Shown: positions 45,631-55,885, counted from the stretch's first letter. The stretch is DNA of 64,000 nucleotides from Bifidobacterium canis (GCF_009727065.1 NZ_WNLP01000006.1:62001-126000); one strand, 5' to 3'. Notes: generated from the sequence alone by a model not told the origin. Numbers and translations: made by a program.

Positions 45631-46461
45631 TCACTCCTTAGTTTCCGACTCAGCGGCAGCTTCGTTGGAAACTTCCGCTTCCATCGGCTGATCCGGACCT
45701 GACTTCACTTGGTTCTGACCGTTCGGACGCTGGCCATTGCGCTGGCCGCGACGCGGACGACGATCGCCGCGACGACCTGGGCGGTTGTTGCCCTGCTGTG
45801 CCTGCTGCTCCTCGAACTCACGCTCCGTCATATCGCCCTTGTAGATCCAGACCTTGACGCCGATGCGGCCGTACGTGGTCTTGGCCTCGAAGAAGCCATA
45901 GTCGATGAGCGCGCGCAGAGTCTGCAGCGGAACGCGACCCTCACGGTAGAACTCGGAACGGCTCATTTCCGCACCGCCGAGGCGGCCGGAGAGCTTGATA
46001 CGAATACCCTTGGCGCCTGCACGCATGGCATCCTGCTGAGCCTTACGCATTGCGCGACGGAAGGTCACGCGGTTCGTAAGCTGCTCGGCGATGCCCTGAG
46101 CGACGAGCTGGGCGTCGATGGCCGGGTTCTTCACTTCGAAGATGTTGAGCTGAACCTGCTTGCCGGTAAGCTTCTCGAGCTTAGCGCGAACACGTTCTGC
46201 TTCCGCACCACGGCGGCCGATCACGATGCCCGGGCGAGCGGTGTGGATGTCCACACGCACACGGTCACGGGTGCGCTCGATGACGATGCGAGAAACTCCC
46301 GCACGCTCGAGGTCTTTGTTCATGACCTTACGGATGGCGTCGTCTTCGAGAACGAAGTCACGGTAACGCTCGCCGACCTTGTTGGAATCGGAGAACCACT
46401 TGGAACGATGGCTCTCAGTAATACCCAGGCGATAGCCAAAGGGATTAATCTTCTGACCCAT
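45631..46461 (-). CDS. rpsC: 30S ribosomal protein S3
   Basis: A 276-residue protein at the mRNA entry tunnel: [22 protein letters not shown]-type [19 protein letters not shown], and [15 protein letters not shown]. About 60 residues of Gln/Arg/Pro/Glu-rich tail extend past the usual end, common in actinobacteria. Confidence 0.98.
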   Translation of the reverse strand: MGQKINPFGYRLGITESHRSKWFSDSNKVGERYRDFVLEDDAIRKVMNKDLERAGVSRIVIERTRDRVRVDIHTARPGIVIGRRGAEAERVRAKLEKLTGKQVQLNIFEVKNPAIDAQLVAQGIAEQLTNRVTFRRAMRKAQQDAMRAGAKGIRIKLSGRLGGAEMSRSEFYREGRVPLQTLRALIDYGFFEAKTTYGRIGVKVWIYKGDMTEREFEEQQAQQGNNRPGRRGDRRPRRGQRNGQRPNGQNQVKSGPDQPMEAEVSNEAAAESETKE

Positions 46462-46463
46462 CT

Positions 46464-46823
46464 TTAGCGGTCTCCTTCCTTGCTGGCGACGACAACCGTG
46501 ATGTGGCTCGTACGCTTGTTGATACGAGCTGCACGGCCCTGTGCACGAGCGCGGAAACGCTTGAGCGTCACGCCTTCGTCCACATAGGTCTCCTTGATGA
46601 ACAGATCGTTCTCACGGAACGGCTCGCCGACCTTGTCGGCCTTCACGCGAGCGTTCGCGATTGCGCTTTCGAGGACCTTGAGCACCGGGGTGCTGGCGTC
46701 CTGTGGAGCGAACTTGAGAATGGTGATAGCTTCGGTCGCCTGCTTGCCTCGGATGAGGTCGACCATGCGGCGAGCCTTACGCGGCGTCACACGAACGTGG
46801 CGAGCGATTGCTTTAGCTTCCAT
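46464..46823 (-). CDS. rplV: 50S ribosomal protein L22
   Basis: A 119-residue tunnel-wall protein: [39 protein letters not shown], and [20 protein letters not shown]. Complete. Confidence 0.98.
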   Translation of the reverse strand: MEAKAIARHVRVTPRKARRMVDLIRGKQATEAITILKFAPQDASTPVLKVLESAIANARVKADKVGEPFRENDLFIKETYVDEGVTLKRFRARAQGRAARINKRTSHITVVVASKEGDR

Positions 46824-46844
46824 GTGTCTATACTCTCCTACTTA

Positions 46845-47123
46845 TTAGCGGCGCGACTTCTTGTCGTCCTTGACGTGACCCTTGAAGGTACGCGTAGGGG
46901 CGAACTCACCGAGCTTGTGGCCAACCATTGCTTCAGTGACGAACACTGGAACATGCTTGCGGCCATCGTGAACTGCGAAGGTGTGTCCGATGAAATCAGG
47001 GGTGATCATCGAACGGCGCGACCACGTCTTGATGACGTTGTGCGTGCCCTTCTCATTCTGCTCGTCGACTTTCTTCTGCAGGTGGGCGTCGACGAAGGGG
47101 CCCTTCTTGATGCTACGAGTCAT
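46845..47123 (-). CDS. rpsS: 30S ribosomal protein S19
   Basis: A 92-residue 30S-head protein: [56 protein letters not shown]. Complete. Confidence 0.98.
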   Translation of the reverse strand: MTRSIKKGPFVDAHLQKKVDEQNEKGTHNVIKTWSRRSMITPDFIGHTFAVHDGRKHVPVFVTEAMVGHKLGEFAPTRTFKGHVKDDKKSRR

Positions 47124-47138
47124 CTACTCGACACTCCC

Positions 47139-47969
47139 TTACTTGCGGTTCTTGCCATTAGGACGACGACGAACAATCATCTTGTTCGAAGCCTTCTTCG
47201 GATGACGAGTACGAACCTCGCCCTTGCCCCATGGGGAGACTGGCGGCTTGCCACCGCGAGTACGACCGCCATGTGGATGGTCGACAGGGTTCATGGACTC
47301 ACCACGGGTGATCGGGCGCTTGCCCATCCAACGTGCACGACCTGCCTTGCCGAGCTGAATGTTGGCGTGATCGGAGTTGCCGACCTCACCAATCGTTGCG
47401 CGGCAGCGAGCGTCCACGTTGCGGATTTCGCCGGATGGCATACGCAGCTGGGCATACATGCCGTCCTTGGCGACGAGCTGCACGGCCGCACCTGCGGAAC
47501 GTGCGATCTTGGCGCCGCCGAGCGGGCGAAGTTCAATGGCGTGAACGATCGTACCGGTCGGGATGTTGCGCAGTGGCAGGTTGTTGCCCGGCTTGATATC
47601 GGCGTTGGCGCCGGTCTCGATGCGGTCACCCTGCTTGATGCCCTCAGGAGCGATGATGTAGCGCTTCTCGCCATCTGCATAGTGCAGCAGAGCGATGCGA
47701 GCGGAACGGTTCGGATCGTATTCGATCTGAGCAACCGTTGCTGGCACGCCGTCCTTGTCCCAGCGACGGAAGTCGATGAGACGGTACTGGCGCTTGTGAC
47801 CGCCGCCGCGATGACGGGAGGTCATGCGGCCATAGTTGTTGCGGCCGCCAGTTTTGCTGTTCTTGCGAATGAGCGACTTCTCTGGGGTCGAGCGCGTGAG
47901 GTCGGAGAAATCCGAAACAGACGCGTTGCGACGGCCCGGAGTCGTCGGCTTATAAACGCGGATAGCCAT
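47139..47969 (-). CDS. rplB: 50S ribosomal protein L2
   Basis: A 276-residue core protein: [20 protein letters not shown], and the catalytic-region [20 protein letters not shown] with the conserved His. Complete, normal length. Confidence 0.98.
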   Translation of the reverse strand: MAIRVYKPTTPGRRNASVSDFSDLTRSTPEKSLIRKNSKTGGRNNYGRMTSRHRGGGHKRQYRLIDFRRWDKDGVPATVAQIEYDPNRSARIALLHYADGEKRYIIAPEGIKQGDRIETGANADIKPGNNLPLRNIPTGTIVHAIELRPLGGAKIARSAGAAVQLVAKDGMYAQLRMPSGEIRNVDARCRATIGEVGNSDHANIQLGKAGRARWMGKRPITRGESMNPVDHPHGGRTRGGKPPVSPWGKGEVRTRHPKKASNKMIVRRRPNGKNRK

Positions 47970-48005
47970 AATCTAGTTCTTCCTTTAACTTTTGTCGGCT
48001 AACCT

Positions 48006-48302
48006 TCAGTTACCGAAGATGTCGATCGACTGGCCCTCTGCCACGGTCACGATGGCGCGCTTCTGGTTCACGCGACGGCCGTAACCGGTGCGGGTGCGAG
48101 TGCGCTTGCCCGCGCGGTTCAGGGTGTTGACGTTCGTCACCTTGACTTTGAAGATCTCCTCGATTGCCTGCTTGATCTGCACCTTGTTCGCGGTCGGAGC
48201 CACGACGAAGGTGTACTGACCCATGTCGGAGAGGGCATAGCTCTTCTCCGAAACAACAGGCTTCAAGATGATGTCATGTGCTGGCTTGTGAATAGCGACC
48301 AT
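48006..48302 (-). CDS. rplW: 50S ribosomal protein L23
   Basis: A 98-residue protein at the tunnel exit: [40 protein letters not shown]. The ATG at 48302 is used because upstream in-frame residues overlap rplD and are not family-like. Confidence 0.97.
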   Translation of the reverse strand: MVAIHKPAHDIILKPVVSEKSYALSDMGQYTFVVAPTANKVQIKQAIEEIFKVKVTNVNTLNRAGKRTRTRTGYGRRVNQKRAIVTVAEGQSIDIFGN

Positions 48303-48306
48303 GAAC

Positions 48307-48969
48307 TCAGGCCTCCTTTGCAGCCGGTGCGGTCTTCGCGGCGACGAAAGCGTCGAAGCCATCCTTCGAGAACACCACGTACTGAGCGGTGATCACGTCG
48401 TAGGTGCTGAGCTGATCAGCGAAGATCGGATACACGGTAGGAATATTGCGAACAGACAGCCACTCATTGATGTTGTCGCGAGACAGCACCACGAGAGTGT
48501 TCTTGTCGGCAACGATCGGAGCGAGGGCTGCGATTGCCTTCTTGGTGGACGGCTCGGAGATTGCGAAGTCCACGACTGCAACGCGACCGTTGTTAGCGCG
48601 ATCGGAGAGAGCGTAGCGCAGAGCTGCTGCCTTCATCTTCTTCGGGGTGCGCTGGCTGTAGTCACGCGGCACTGGGCCGTGAGCGACGCCACCGTGGTAC
48701 CACTGAGGTGCGCGGATCGAGCCCTGACGAGCGCGACCGGTGCCCTTCTGCTTCCACGGCTTGCGGCCGCCGCCGGAGACCTTGCCACGGTTCTTCACAG
48801 CGTGCGTGCCCTGACGAGCAGCGGCGAGCTGTGCAACAACAACCTGGTGGATCAGCGGAACGTGGGCCTGAACCTCTTCAGCGGAGAAGCCGAACAGGGC
48901 TTCAGGAGCTTCGAGGGTGCCGGTTTCCTTGCCGGTGTTGTCGGTGACGTTCAGAGTAACGTTTGCCAT
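48307..48969 (-). CDS. rplD: 50S ribosomal protein L4
   Basis: A 220-residue protein with the extended tunnel loop [20 protein letters not shown] and the start [21 protein letters not shown]. coli L4 also controls its own operon by attenuation in the leader; a leader hairpin exists here too. Confidence 0.98.
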   Translation of the reverse strand: MANVTLNVTDNTGKETGTLEAPEALFGFSAEEVQAHVPLIHQVVVAQLAAARQGTHAVKNRGKVSGGGRKPWKQKGTGRARQGSIRAPQWYHGGVAHGPVPRDYSQRTPKKMKAAALRYALSDRANNGRVAVVDFAISEPSTKKAIAALAPIVADKNTLVVLSRDNINEWLSVRNIPTVYPIFADQLSTYDVITAQYVVFSKDGFDAFVAAKTAPAAKEA

Positions 48970-48974
48970 CTAAA

Positions 48975-49625
48975 TCAGGCTCCCTTCACTGCAGAACGGA
49001 CGAGAACAATGCCGCCCTTCGGGCCTGGAATAGCGCCCTTGATGGCGAGAATGCCGTTCTCGACGTCAGAGGAGACGACGGTCAGGTTCTGCACGGTATT
49101 GGTAGCATGGCCCATACGACCAGCCATGCGCTTGCCCTTGAGAATACGGCTCGGAGTTGCGCATGCGCCGACCGAACCCGGACGACGTTCGTTCTTGTGG
49201 GAGCCGTGGGTGCGGCGATAGGACTTGAAGCCCCAGCGCTTGATCGTGCCTGCGAAGCCCTTGCCCTTGGTGGTGCCGGTCACGTCGACCTGCACACCCT
49301 CAGGGAAGACCTCAGCGGTCAGTTCCTGACCCGGCTGGTAGTCTTCGACGTTCTCGGTACGAACTTCAGCGAGGTGACGACGAGGGGTCACACCTGCCTT
49401 GGCGAAGTGACCGGCCATTGGCTTGGTCACCTTGCGAGGATCAACCTGGCCATAGCCGAGCTGAACAGCGCGGTAGCCGTCGGATTCCTCGTTCTTGACT
49501 GCAGTGACAACGTTGGTCGAAACCTCAACCAGCGTGACAGGGACGAAGAAGCCGTTCTCATCCCACACCTGCGACATGCCGAGCTTCTTGCCCAGCAGTG
49601 CGCTGCGATTCTTATTCTGTGACAT
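48975..49625 (-). CDS. rplC: 50S ribosomal protein L3
   Basis: A 216-residue protein: [20 protein letters not shown], the tunnel-side [20 protein letters not shown] and [19 protein letters not shown]. Complete. Confidence 0.98.
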   Translation of the reverse strand: MSQNKNRSALLGKKLGMSQVWDENGFFVPVTLVEVSTNVVTAVKNEESDGYRAVQLGYGQVDPRKVTKPMAGHFAKAGVTPRRHLAEVRTENVEDYQPGQELTAEVFPEGVQVDVTGTTKGKGFAGTIKRWGFKSYRRTHGSHKNERRPGSVGACATPSRILKGKRMAGRMGHATNTVQNLTVVSSDVENGILAIKGAIPGPKGGIVLVRSAVKGA

Positions 49626-49642
49626 TGCGGTTCCTCCTTCCC

Positions 49643-49951
49643 TTACAGCTTGATCTCGATGTTGACATCTGCGGGCAGATCAATATGCATAAGGGAATCC
49701 ACAGCCTTTGGGGTTGGGTCCACAATATCGATGAGACGCTTGTGAGTGCGCATCTCGAAATGCTCGCGAGAATCCTTGTATTTGTGAGGGGAACGAATAA
49801 CAACGTAGACGTTCTTCTCAGTCGGGAGCGGAACCGGGCCAACCACAGTTGCACCCGCGTTCGTCACCGTTTCGACGATCTTCTTCGCCGATTGGTCGAT
49901 GACCTCATGGTCATAGGACTTAAGCCTGATGCGGATTTTCTGTCCCGCCAT
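49643..49951 (-). CDS. rpsJ: 30S ribosomal protein S10
   Basis: A 102-residue protein that also partners NusB in antitermination: [39 protein letters not shown]. First gene of the S10 operon. Confidence 0.98.
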   Translation of the reverse strand: MAGQKIRIRLKSYDHEVIDQSAKKIVETVTNAGATVVGPVPLPTEKNVYVVIRSPHKYKDSREHFEMRTHKRLIDIVDPTPKAVDSLMHIDLPADVNIEIKL

Positions 49952-50076
49952 TGCCTTCCGCCCTTTCTAGCGATTCGTGTTATCAATATGACTTAACCTG
50001 CTACAGGGCACCGGCGTTCGAAGTCTTCAGGCACACGTCCTCAAAGACTTTCCACATCAGTGCGCAGCCATGCAAA

Positions 50077-50094
50077 ACCCACATTGTTGTGGGC
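50077..50094 (-). promoter_or_regulatory. Attenuator-like hairpin in the S10 operon leader
   Basis: On the minus strand GCCCACA-ACAA-TGTGGGT is followed by TTTGC, about 125 bases before rpsJ. A weak promoter-like pair (TTGCCT 50143-50148, TAATTG 50122-50127, spacer 15) lies just upstream. A leader hairpin of this kind could terminate or slow transcription in response to L4 or growth rate. Confidence 0.45.
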
Positions 50095-50213
50095 TTCAGT
50101 GCTGCGCTCGCTTTTTGATTCCAATTATGCGAGCCCTAAATCAGGCAACTTCTATATTTAAACACCGGGGGTGGTCATTTCCTAGTAACTCCCCCATGGC
50201 GTGTCGTCCCAAT

Positions 50214-50508
50214 CATTACGAATATCCATTCCGGAGAATTATTCTCTAACTGAGTGGTCTCTTACTCACACGATTATCCTCCGCCAGAGAATTATTCTCT
50301 AATTCAGAGCGCGTAGACCATTACAAACATACTCCGCGGAGAATTATTCTCTAACTGAGCGGCCTCTCAGCTACACGATTATCCTCCGTCGGAGAATTAT
50401 TCTCCCGCTTAGAGCCGGTTTATCATTACGAACATCCCCGGCGGAGAATTATTTTCCCGATCAAAGGAAGCTCAGCATTACAAACATCCGAAATAGAGAA
50501 TAATCCTC
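50214..50508. repeat. Left dyad array: six GAGAATTATTCTC-type sites every 52-53 bp
   Basis: Thirteen-base dyads start at 50234, 50287, 50339, 50392, 50444 and 50496 (steps 53, 52, 53, 52, 52). The first four are exact GAGAATTATTCTC; the last two have one or two changes. The spacers alternate between two types, one containing ACGATTATCCTCCG and one containing CATTACGAACATCC or close variants, so the true unit is a pair of about 105 bp. No reading frame explains it. The steps equal five turns of B-DNA, so all sites face one side of the helix. Confidence 0.9.
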
Positions 50509-50842
50509 TTAAGATAAAACAGCTAGAGATAAATCAGCTAGGTTAAGCCGTACGTAACTCCCATGAATAAGCTAGGCCGGCAATCTCCCCAAGCAAAAGG
50601 TCAGCCTAAATATTGTAAGTATTCGTACTTGCGCATTTTCACCAGCGATAATCACCGATTTTGGCGTTACGACGAATGCTCCACCAGCATTATTAGCCGC
50701 GTTGCTACTAAGAACAATGTTTCTAAACTCAGCGTAAGTTACACTGCTACGTTGAGATTTTGCGCGCGAAAACATCAGAAATGTCCACGCGCGCAACTCG
50801 TCCAACCACTACTGCACTCACGCACGCATGCGCAAAAGCAAC
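50509..50842. other. Gene-free stretch between the left array and the AbiEi-like gene
   Basis: AT-richer than its surroundings. Short open frames here have no ribosome binding site or recognisable product. Nothing else seen. Confidence 0.5.
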
Positions 50843-51833
50843 TTACTCAATAACCGCCACCTGGTGGCCGTTGATGTTAACAACACTTTTAAAATCTGTG
50901 GGAACCCCGGCATCGAGGAGCTTATCGCGCAATTGGTCGCTGTGAAGAACTTCGTCGAACGTGAATCGCACAATGCGTTTAACTCCAGCACGTTCCAGCG
51001 ATTTCTCACGCTCACGCTCGTCCGCAACAACTTCGTGAATAGCGCGCGCCCCCGTCATCTGCGGATTCACATATTTTTCACTGCCGTCAAGTTCTGCGAC
51101 AATGATCGTCCCATCTTCGAGCACCCAATAAAAATCAGGGCGATGCGTGTTGTTAGTGAGAGGGTCAATGAGCTCGACCTGCTGTTGTGGTTTGCGGAAG
51201 CCCAGCTGTGCGGTTATGACAGCATGCGCATACGCTTCGCCTCCATTTTCACTCGATGGATTCACGTGAGGCAGCAGCGTGAGCACTGCAGAACAATCCA
51301 TGCCGTTCTCAACGCATTCCTGCAACAGCTCTTGTTGAGTTAGTCCGGCACGAAAACAAGCATCCAGTATTGCGATCGCCGCACATGGCTCCATAGTGAA
51401 CACGCAGTCGAGTGCTGTGCGAGCCAGAGTGGTCACGGGCACCCCGTTGACGCGCTCAGTCTCCACATTCGAACAATATATGCGCCGCAATTGCTTACTA
51501 TCAGTCCGGTGATGCGCATCCCGGCAATGAAAACCTAGTGAGCGTGTGCCACGGAAAATCGAGGCCGCGTATACATGCTGCCGTCTGCCCAGTGAACACC
51601 CAATGCTGATGCTTGATCGATAACGTTCGAGCAAGATATGCGGTTCGCGTGGGAGGCGTGAGCGTTTGCCACAACTCCGTCTCCGCATAGATACCTCGAT
51701 ATACTCGCATTAGATCGCCAGCCTCGCAGTGTCGTGCGAACAACTTCCCCTGCCGATCCGTGTGCGCGTATATGCAGCGCTGCTGTTGCTGAGCCTGCGC
51801 CATGAGCTCTCGTAATTCATTATTCTGTTCCAT
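50843..51833 (-). pseudogene. AbiEi-like antitoxin-domain / DUF559-type protein, frameshifted as read
   Basis: Two overlapping frames make one protein of about 330 residues. The first (ATG at 51833) has a winged-helix AbiEi-type start: RHCEAGDLMRVYRGIYAE, LSIKHQHWVFTGQTAACIRG. The second carries RIYCSNVETERVNGVPVTTL, ARTALDCVF, then a C-terminal endonuclease-like fold (RPDFYWVLEDGTIIVAELDG, with LERAGVKRIVRFTFDEV). The join is near 51530-51535 (plus AAAACC) and needs two extra bases or one fewer, unlike the other breaks here. Fused proteins of this sort occur widely in actinobacteria; a defence role is suggested by family only. Confidence 0.7.
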
Positions 51834-51958
51834 ACTCAACGGTATTCACACAGCTGACGCGAATGCAAGCTGTAGAAAAATGTGGATAATTAACGCAGTT
51901 AACTCAAAACAAGCTGAGCTCTGGTATGTCCGCGCGAGTTCACGTAAGCTTGGACGCC

Positions 51959-52759
51959 ATGGCAGACCAGACCAATCGACCTACACGACGCACTCTCAAA
52001 CTACGCGACTGGATTTCAACCGAGCCGGGCGCATGGGTGATCGTGCTCATGCCCGCGCTCACAGCATTCATCGCAGGCGGACCGAGCTGGAACTCCGTGT
52101 GGCTCGTTGTGCTGTGGTGTTTGTGCTACTGTGTGCAGTTCTGTGCGGCGAGGTTCGCAAAATCACGCGGTCGTGCACGGTACCGTGCGCCTATGCTCAC
52201 ATATGCTGCATTACTCGCAATTCTGGGAGTCCCGTTTCTGCTGAAATTCCCTGAGATTCTCTGGTGGGCGCCGCTTTTTGCCGTACTGTTCGCCGGTTCA
52301 CTGATCTGCTCATACAACCGAGCCGAGCATTCCATCATCGCGAACTTGTGCGCAGTGCTTGCATCGAGCGCGATGGCGATTCCCGTGACTTGCCTTGGTT
52401 CGCATTTGAGTCGGCCGTTTCAAGAGATGTTGCCGGCGCGCGGTGTGGAGATTGCGTGCGCCTATGCCTTGGTGTTGTTCGCCAGTGTGCTCTATGTGAA
52501 AACGATGATTCGCGAACGTGGCAATTCGCGGTATCTCGCCGCTTCGTGGGCTTGGCATGCGCTCATAACCGCAGTGGGGTTCTGCTTTAGCCTGATTTAT
52601 GGCATTCTCGGTGTGATTCTGCTCGCGCGCGCAATCATCGTGCCGCTTGCAACGCGAAATCTCAAGCAAACTGTGAAAGTCGCCGGCATCAGCGAATGCG
52701 TATCGAGCCTGATCTCATTCTCGCTGATAACCTATGCTGCGATGACGCTACCAATGTGA
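51959..52759 (+). CDS. YwiC-like integral membrane protein
   Basis: About 266 residues with seven to eight membrane segments. The N-terminus KLRDWISTEPGAWVIVLMPA matches the start of the YwiC-like family, whose function is unknown. ATG at 51959 (MADQTNRPTRRT) is the likeliest start; ATG at 51926 would add 11 residues, and neither has a clear ribosome binding site. Divergent from the AbiEi-like gene and enclosed with it by the two inverted arrays. Confidence 0.78.
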   Translation: MADQTNRPTRRTLKLRDWISTEPGAWVIVLMPALTAFIAGGPSWNSVWLVVLWCLCYCVQFCAARFAKSRGRARYRAPMLTYAALLAILGVPFLLKFPEILWWAPLFAVLFAGSLICSYNRAEHSIIANLCAVLASSAMAIPVTCLGSHLSRPFQEMLPARGVEIACAYALVLFASVLYVKTMIRERGNSRYLAASWAWHALITAVGFCFSLIYGILGVILLARAIIVPLATRNLKQTVKVAGISECVSSLISFSLITYAAMTLPM

Positions 52760-52887
52760 AGACATATATATAGACATATATATAAAGAGTATATGAGGTC
52801 AGTTATCTCGGTATTATTAGGGGAACTGCATTATGTGTCTCTAATTGCCTGCTCTGTAATCTGCCGCTTGCAAGTGCTTTTCAATCA
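52760..52887. other. Gap with short TA-rich direct repeat
   Basis: GACATATATATA occurs twice back to back (52761-52784 region) just after the YwiC-like stop. No gene seen. Confidence 0.4.
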
Positions 52888-53057
52888 GAGAATTATTCTC
52901 TATTTCGGATGTTTGTAATGTTGAGCTTCCCCTGTTCGGGAGAATAATTCTCCGGCGGAGGATAATCGTGTGGCTGAGAGGCCGCTCAGTTAGAGAATAA
53001 TTCTCCGGAATGGATATTCGTAATGATGGGGATGCACTAGATAGGAGAATTATTCTC
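52888..53057. repeat. Right dyad array: four GAGAATTATTCTC-type sites every 52-53 bp, inverted relative to the left array
   Basis: Sites start at 52888, 52940, 52993 and 53045 (steps 52, 53, 52); because the array is inverted, two read GAGAATAATTCTC. Bases 52985-53025 are the exact reverse complement of 50214-50254 (41 of 41), and neighbouring spacer sequence also matches closely. It is thus a shorter, opposite-facing copy of the left array. Confidence 0.9.
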
Positions 53058-53094
53058 CGGCGGGGATATGGAAGTAGGAATGGGCGAAGATATG

Positions 53095-53124
53095 AAATGA
53101 GCCACCCGGGTGGGTGGCTCATTT
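53095..53124 (-). terminator. Terminator of adhE
   Basis: AAATGAGCCACCC and GGGTGGCTCATTT pair perfectly around a four-base loop, 29 bases past the adhE stop; TTT ends both sides, so it may act in both directions. Confidence 0.88.
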
Positions 53125-53152
53125 TGTTTATTGGCAGTGACTGGGAATCACA

Positions 53153-55885
53153 TCAGACGCGCTCGGAGGCTTCCTCCGTAGCACCCAGACCCTCACGCTC
53201 GATGCGCATCGCATGGCCTTCGGCCTGGGAAACGCCGTAGTAGGCGGCAACTGCGATGTCCATCATGTCTTGGATCTGTGGAATGCGCGGATTGGCCGGT
53301 GCGCACTGGTCTTCGTAGGCACGCATGCCGATCTGCTCGAGAATCGACCAGAAGTAGTCTTCGTCGATGCCGCATTCCTTGAAGCTCTTGTTCATGCCGA
53401 GCTTGTTGTCGCGGTAGTCTTCGACTGCCTTCGCCAGGTTCTCGACACCTTCAGCCGGCGTCTTGCCCGGGTTCACACCGAGCAGGCTGGCGAGCTCCTG
53501 GTAGCGCTCAGGCGCGATGTACTTGCTGTACTTCGGCCATGAGGTCGGCTCCTCAGGAACCTGACCGTTGTAGCGGATCACGTATGGCAGCAAGATCGAG
53601 TTGGTGCGGCCGTGTGCGATGTGGCACAGTGCGCCGATCGTGTGCGCCATAGCGTGGCACATGCCGAGGAACGCAGAGCCGAATGCCATGCCCGCCATCG
53701 TAGCGGCGTTGTGCATCTTCTCCTGCGCCTTCTTCTTGGCTTCGCCCGGCTCGCTGTTCACGGATTCCGCGAGGTTGTCCCAGATCAGCTTGGCCGCGTG
53801 CAGGGCCATGGCGTCGGTGTAGTCGTTCGCATACACGGAGACGAATGCTTCGAACGAGTGTGTGAGCGCATCGAAGCCGGAATCGGATGCGAGGCGGCGA
53901 GGCTGCGTGCGGGCGAGCACCGGATCGACGATGGCGACCGATGGGGTGAGCGCGTAGTCGGTGATCGGGTACTTGTAGCCGGTCTTGTGATCGGTGATGA
54001 CGGCGAATGGCGTGACTTCGGAGCCGGTGCCAGACGAGGTCGGGATGCACACGAGCTTGGCCTTCGTGCCCAGCGGCGGGATCTTGAAGGCGCGCTTACG
54101 AATATCGAAGAACTTCTCGCGCACGTCGGAGAACGCGATTTCCGGGTGCTCGTAGAGCAGCCACATGATCTTCGAGGCGTCCATGACGGAACCGCCGCCG
54201 ACTGCGATGATCGTGTCCGGCTCGAATTCGTCGCGCATCATGGCAGCGCCGCGCTCAACGGTTTCGACCGATGGCTCCGGCTCGATGTAGTCGACGATGC
54301 GGAAGGTGACGCGGTTGGAGCGTGCACGCAGCTGGTCGATCACCTTGTCGACGATGCCAAGCTGCTCCATCACCTTGTCGCAGACGATGACGGCGCGTTC
54401 CACGCCATACATGTCGCGCAGGTACTTGATGGCGTTCGGCTCGAAATAGGTCTTTGCCGGGATCTTGAACCACTGCATGTTGTTGTTCCTCCGAGCGATG
54501 CGCTTGATGTTGAGCAGATTGACGGCCTGCACGTTGCCGGAAACCGAATTGCCGCCGTAGGAGCCGCAGCCGAGGGTGAGCGACGGGGCGATGGCGTTGT
54601 AGATGTCGCCGATGCCGCCGAGGGAGCTTGGCTGGTTCCAGATGATACGGCAGGCGTGCATGCGCAGACCATACTCGCGAACGAGGTCATCGTTGTTCGT
54701 GTGGATGGCGGCGGTGTGGCCGGCGCCGTGCTTGAGCATCTCTTCGCACATCTCGAAGCCCTGCTCTTTGTCGTTGAACTTGAGCACGGCCTGAACCGGT
54801 GCGAGCTTCTCCATCGTCAGCGGTTCGTTCTCGCCGACTTCGGAGCACTCTGCCGCGATGATCGTCGCATCCTCAGGAATCTCGAAACCTGCTTCGTGCG
54901 CGATGAACTGCGGCGACTTGCCCGGAACGACGGAGTTGAGCTTCGGGGTTTCGCCGGAGAACGCGGTGCAGCCAAACATGTATTTCTCGAGCTTGGCCTT
55001 CTCTTCGTCGTTGACGAAGTATGCCTTGCGACGCTTGAGCTCCTTGACGAGCGGCGCATAGATGTCTTTGTGCGCGATGATGGCCTGCTCGGTGGCGCAG
55101 ATCATGCCGTAGTCGAAGTGCTTCGACAGGATCAGGTCGTTGGCCACGCGCTGCACGTCGACGTTCGCGTCGACGTATGCCGGTGCGTTGCCTGCGCCGA
55201 CGCCGAGGGCTGGCTTGCCGGAGGAGTATGCCGCCTTGACCATGCCCGGGCCGCCTGTTGCGAGGATCGTGGCGATGCCTGGGTGCTTCATCAGCGCGCC
55301 GGTAGCCTCGATCGACGGGTGCTCGATCCACTGCACGCAGTTCTCAGGAGCGCCTGCCTCGATTGCCGCGTCACGAACGATGCGTGCCGCAGCGACGGAG
55401 GACTTCTGTGCGCCCGGGTGGAAGCCGAACACGATCGGGCAACGGGTCTTCAGTGAGATGAGCGACTTGAAGATTGCCGTGGAGGTAGGGTTCGTCACCG
55501 GGGTGACGCCTGCAACGACGCCGACCGGCTCTGCGACTTCATCGATGCCGAGCACGTCGTCTTCACGAATGATGCCGACGGTCTTCTGCCCCGCCATGTA
55601 GTTGGTCACGTGCTCGCAGGCGAAGATGTTCTTCGTGGCTTTGTCTTCCACCAGACCACGGCCGGTCTCGTCGACCGCCATCTTCGCAAGCACGAGATGC
55701 TTGTTCAGCGCCGCGACGGAGGCCTTCGCCACGATGCGATCCACGGTCTCCTGATCGAGCTTCTCGAATTCGGCAAGAGCCTTCTGCGCCTTCTTGACGA
55801 GCTCGTCAACCTCAGCTTCTGCTGCGGCCTGCTTGTCTTCTGGAGTCGGTTTCGTCGGCTCTTCCTTTTTCTTTGCTTCTGCCAC
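53153..55885 (-). CDS. adhE: Bifunctional acetaldehyde-CoA / alcohol dehydrogenase
   Basis: Reduces acetyl-CoA to acetaldehyde and then ethanol, re-oxidising NADH; it makes the ethanol of bifidobacterial fermentation. The 910-residue product has an N-terminal CoA-acylating aldehyde dehydrogenase (catalytic Cys in DYGMICATEQAIIAH) and a C-terminal iron alcohol dehydrogenase (from about 480; AVGGGSVMDASKIMW, and metal ligands in DALTHSFEAFVS and MCHAMAHTIGALCHIAHG). The GTG at 55885 is chosen for GAGGAGG seven bases upstream. Monocistronic. Such enzymes form long spirosome filaments. Confidence 0.98.
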   Translation of the reverse strand: MAEAKKKEEPTKPTPEDKQAAAEAEVDELVKKAQKALAEFEKLDQETVDRIVAKASVAALNKHLVLAKMAVDETGRGLVEDKATKNIFACEHVTNYMAGQKTVGIIREDDVLGIDEVAEPVGVVAGVTPVTNPTSTAIFKSLISLKTRCPIVFGFHPGAQKSSVAAARIVRDAAIEAGAPENCVQWIEHPSIEATGALMKHPGIATILATGGPGMVKAAYSSGKPALGVGAGNAPAYVDANVDVQRVANDLILSKHFDYGMICATEQAIIAHKDIYAPLVKELKRRKAYFVNDEEKAKLEKYMFGCTAFSGETPKLNSVVPGKSPQFIAHEAGFEIPEDATIIAAECSEVGENEPLTMEKLAPVQAVLKFNDKEQGFEMCEEMLKHGAGHTAAIHTNNDDLVREYGLRMHACRIIWNQPSSLGGIGDIYNAIAPSLTLGCGSYGGNSVSGNVQAVNLLNIKRIARRNNNMQWFKIPAKTYFEPNAIKYLRDMYGVERAVIVCDKVMEQLGIVDKVIDQLRARSNRVTFRIVDYIEPEPSVETVERGAAMMRDEFEPDTIIAVGGGSVMDASKIMWLLYEHPEIAFSDVREKFFDIRKRAFKIPPLGTKAKLVCIPTSSGTGSEVTPFAVITDHKTGYKYPITDYALTPSVAIVDPVLARTQPRRLASDSGFDALTHSFEAFVSVYANDYTDAMALHAAKLIWDNLAESVNSEPGEAKKKAQEKMHNAATMAGMAFGSAFLGMCHAMAHTIGALCHIAHGRTNSILLPYVIRYNGQVPEEPTSWPKYSKYIAPERYQELASLLGVNPGKTPAEGVENLAKAVEDYRDNKLGMNKSFKECGIDEDYFWSILEQIGMRAYEDQCAPANPRIPQIQDMMDIAVAAYYGVSQAEGHAMRIEREGLGATEEASERV

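Noticed and set aside
50234..50508. CRISPR array
   Set aside because: The repeated part is only 13 bases and palindromic, the 39-40 base spacers recur rather than being unique, and there are no cas genes in the window.
52841..53122. Arg/Ile/Leu-rich reading frame over the right dyad ladder
   Set aside because: It is a by-product of the GAGAATTATTCTC sites; steps of 52-53 bp are not multiples of three.
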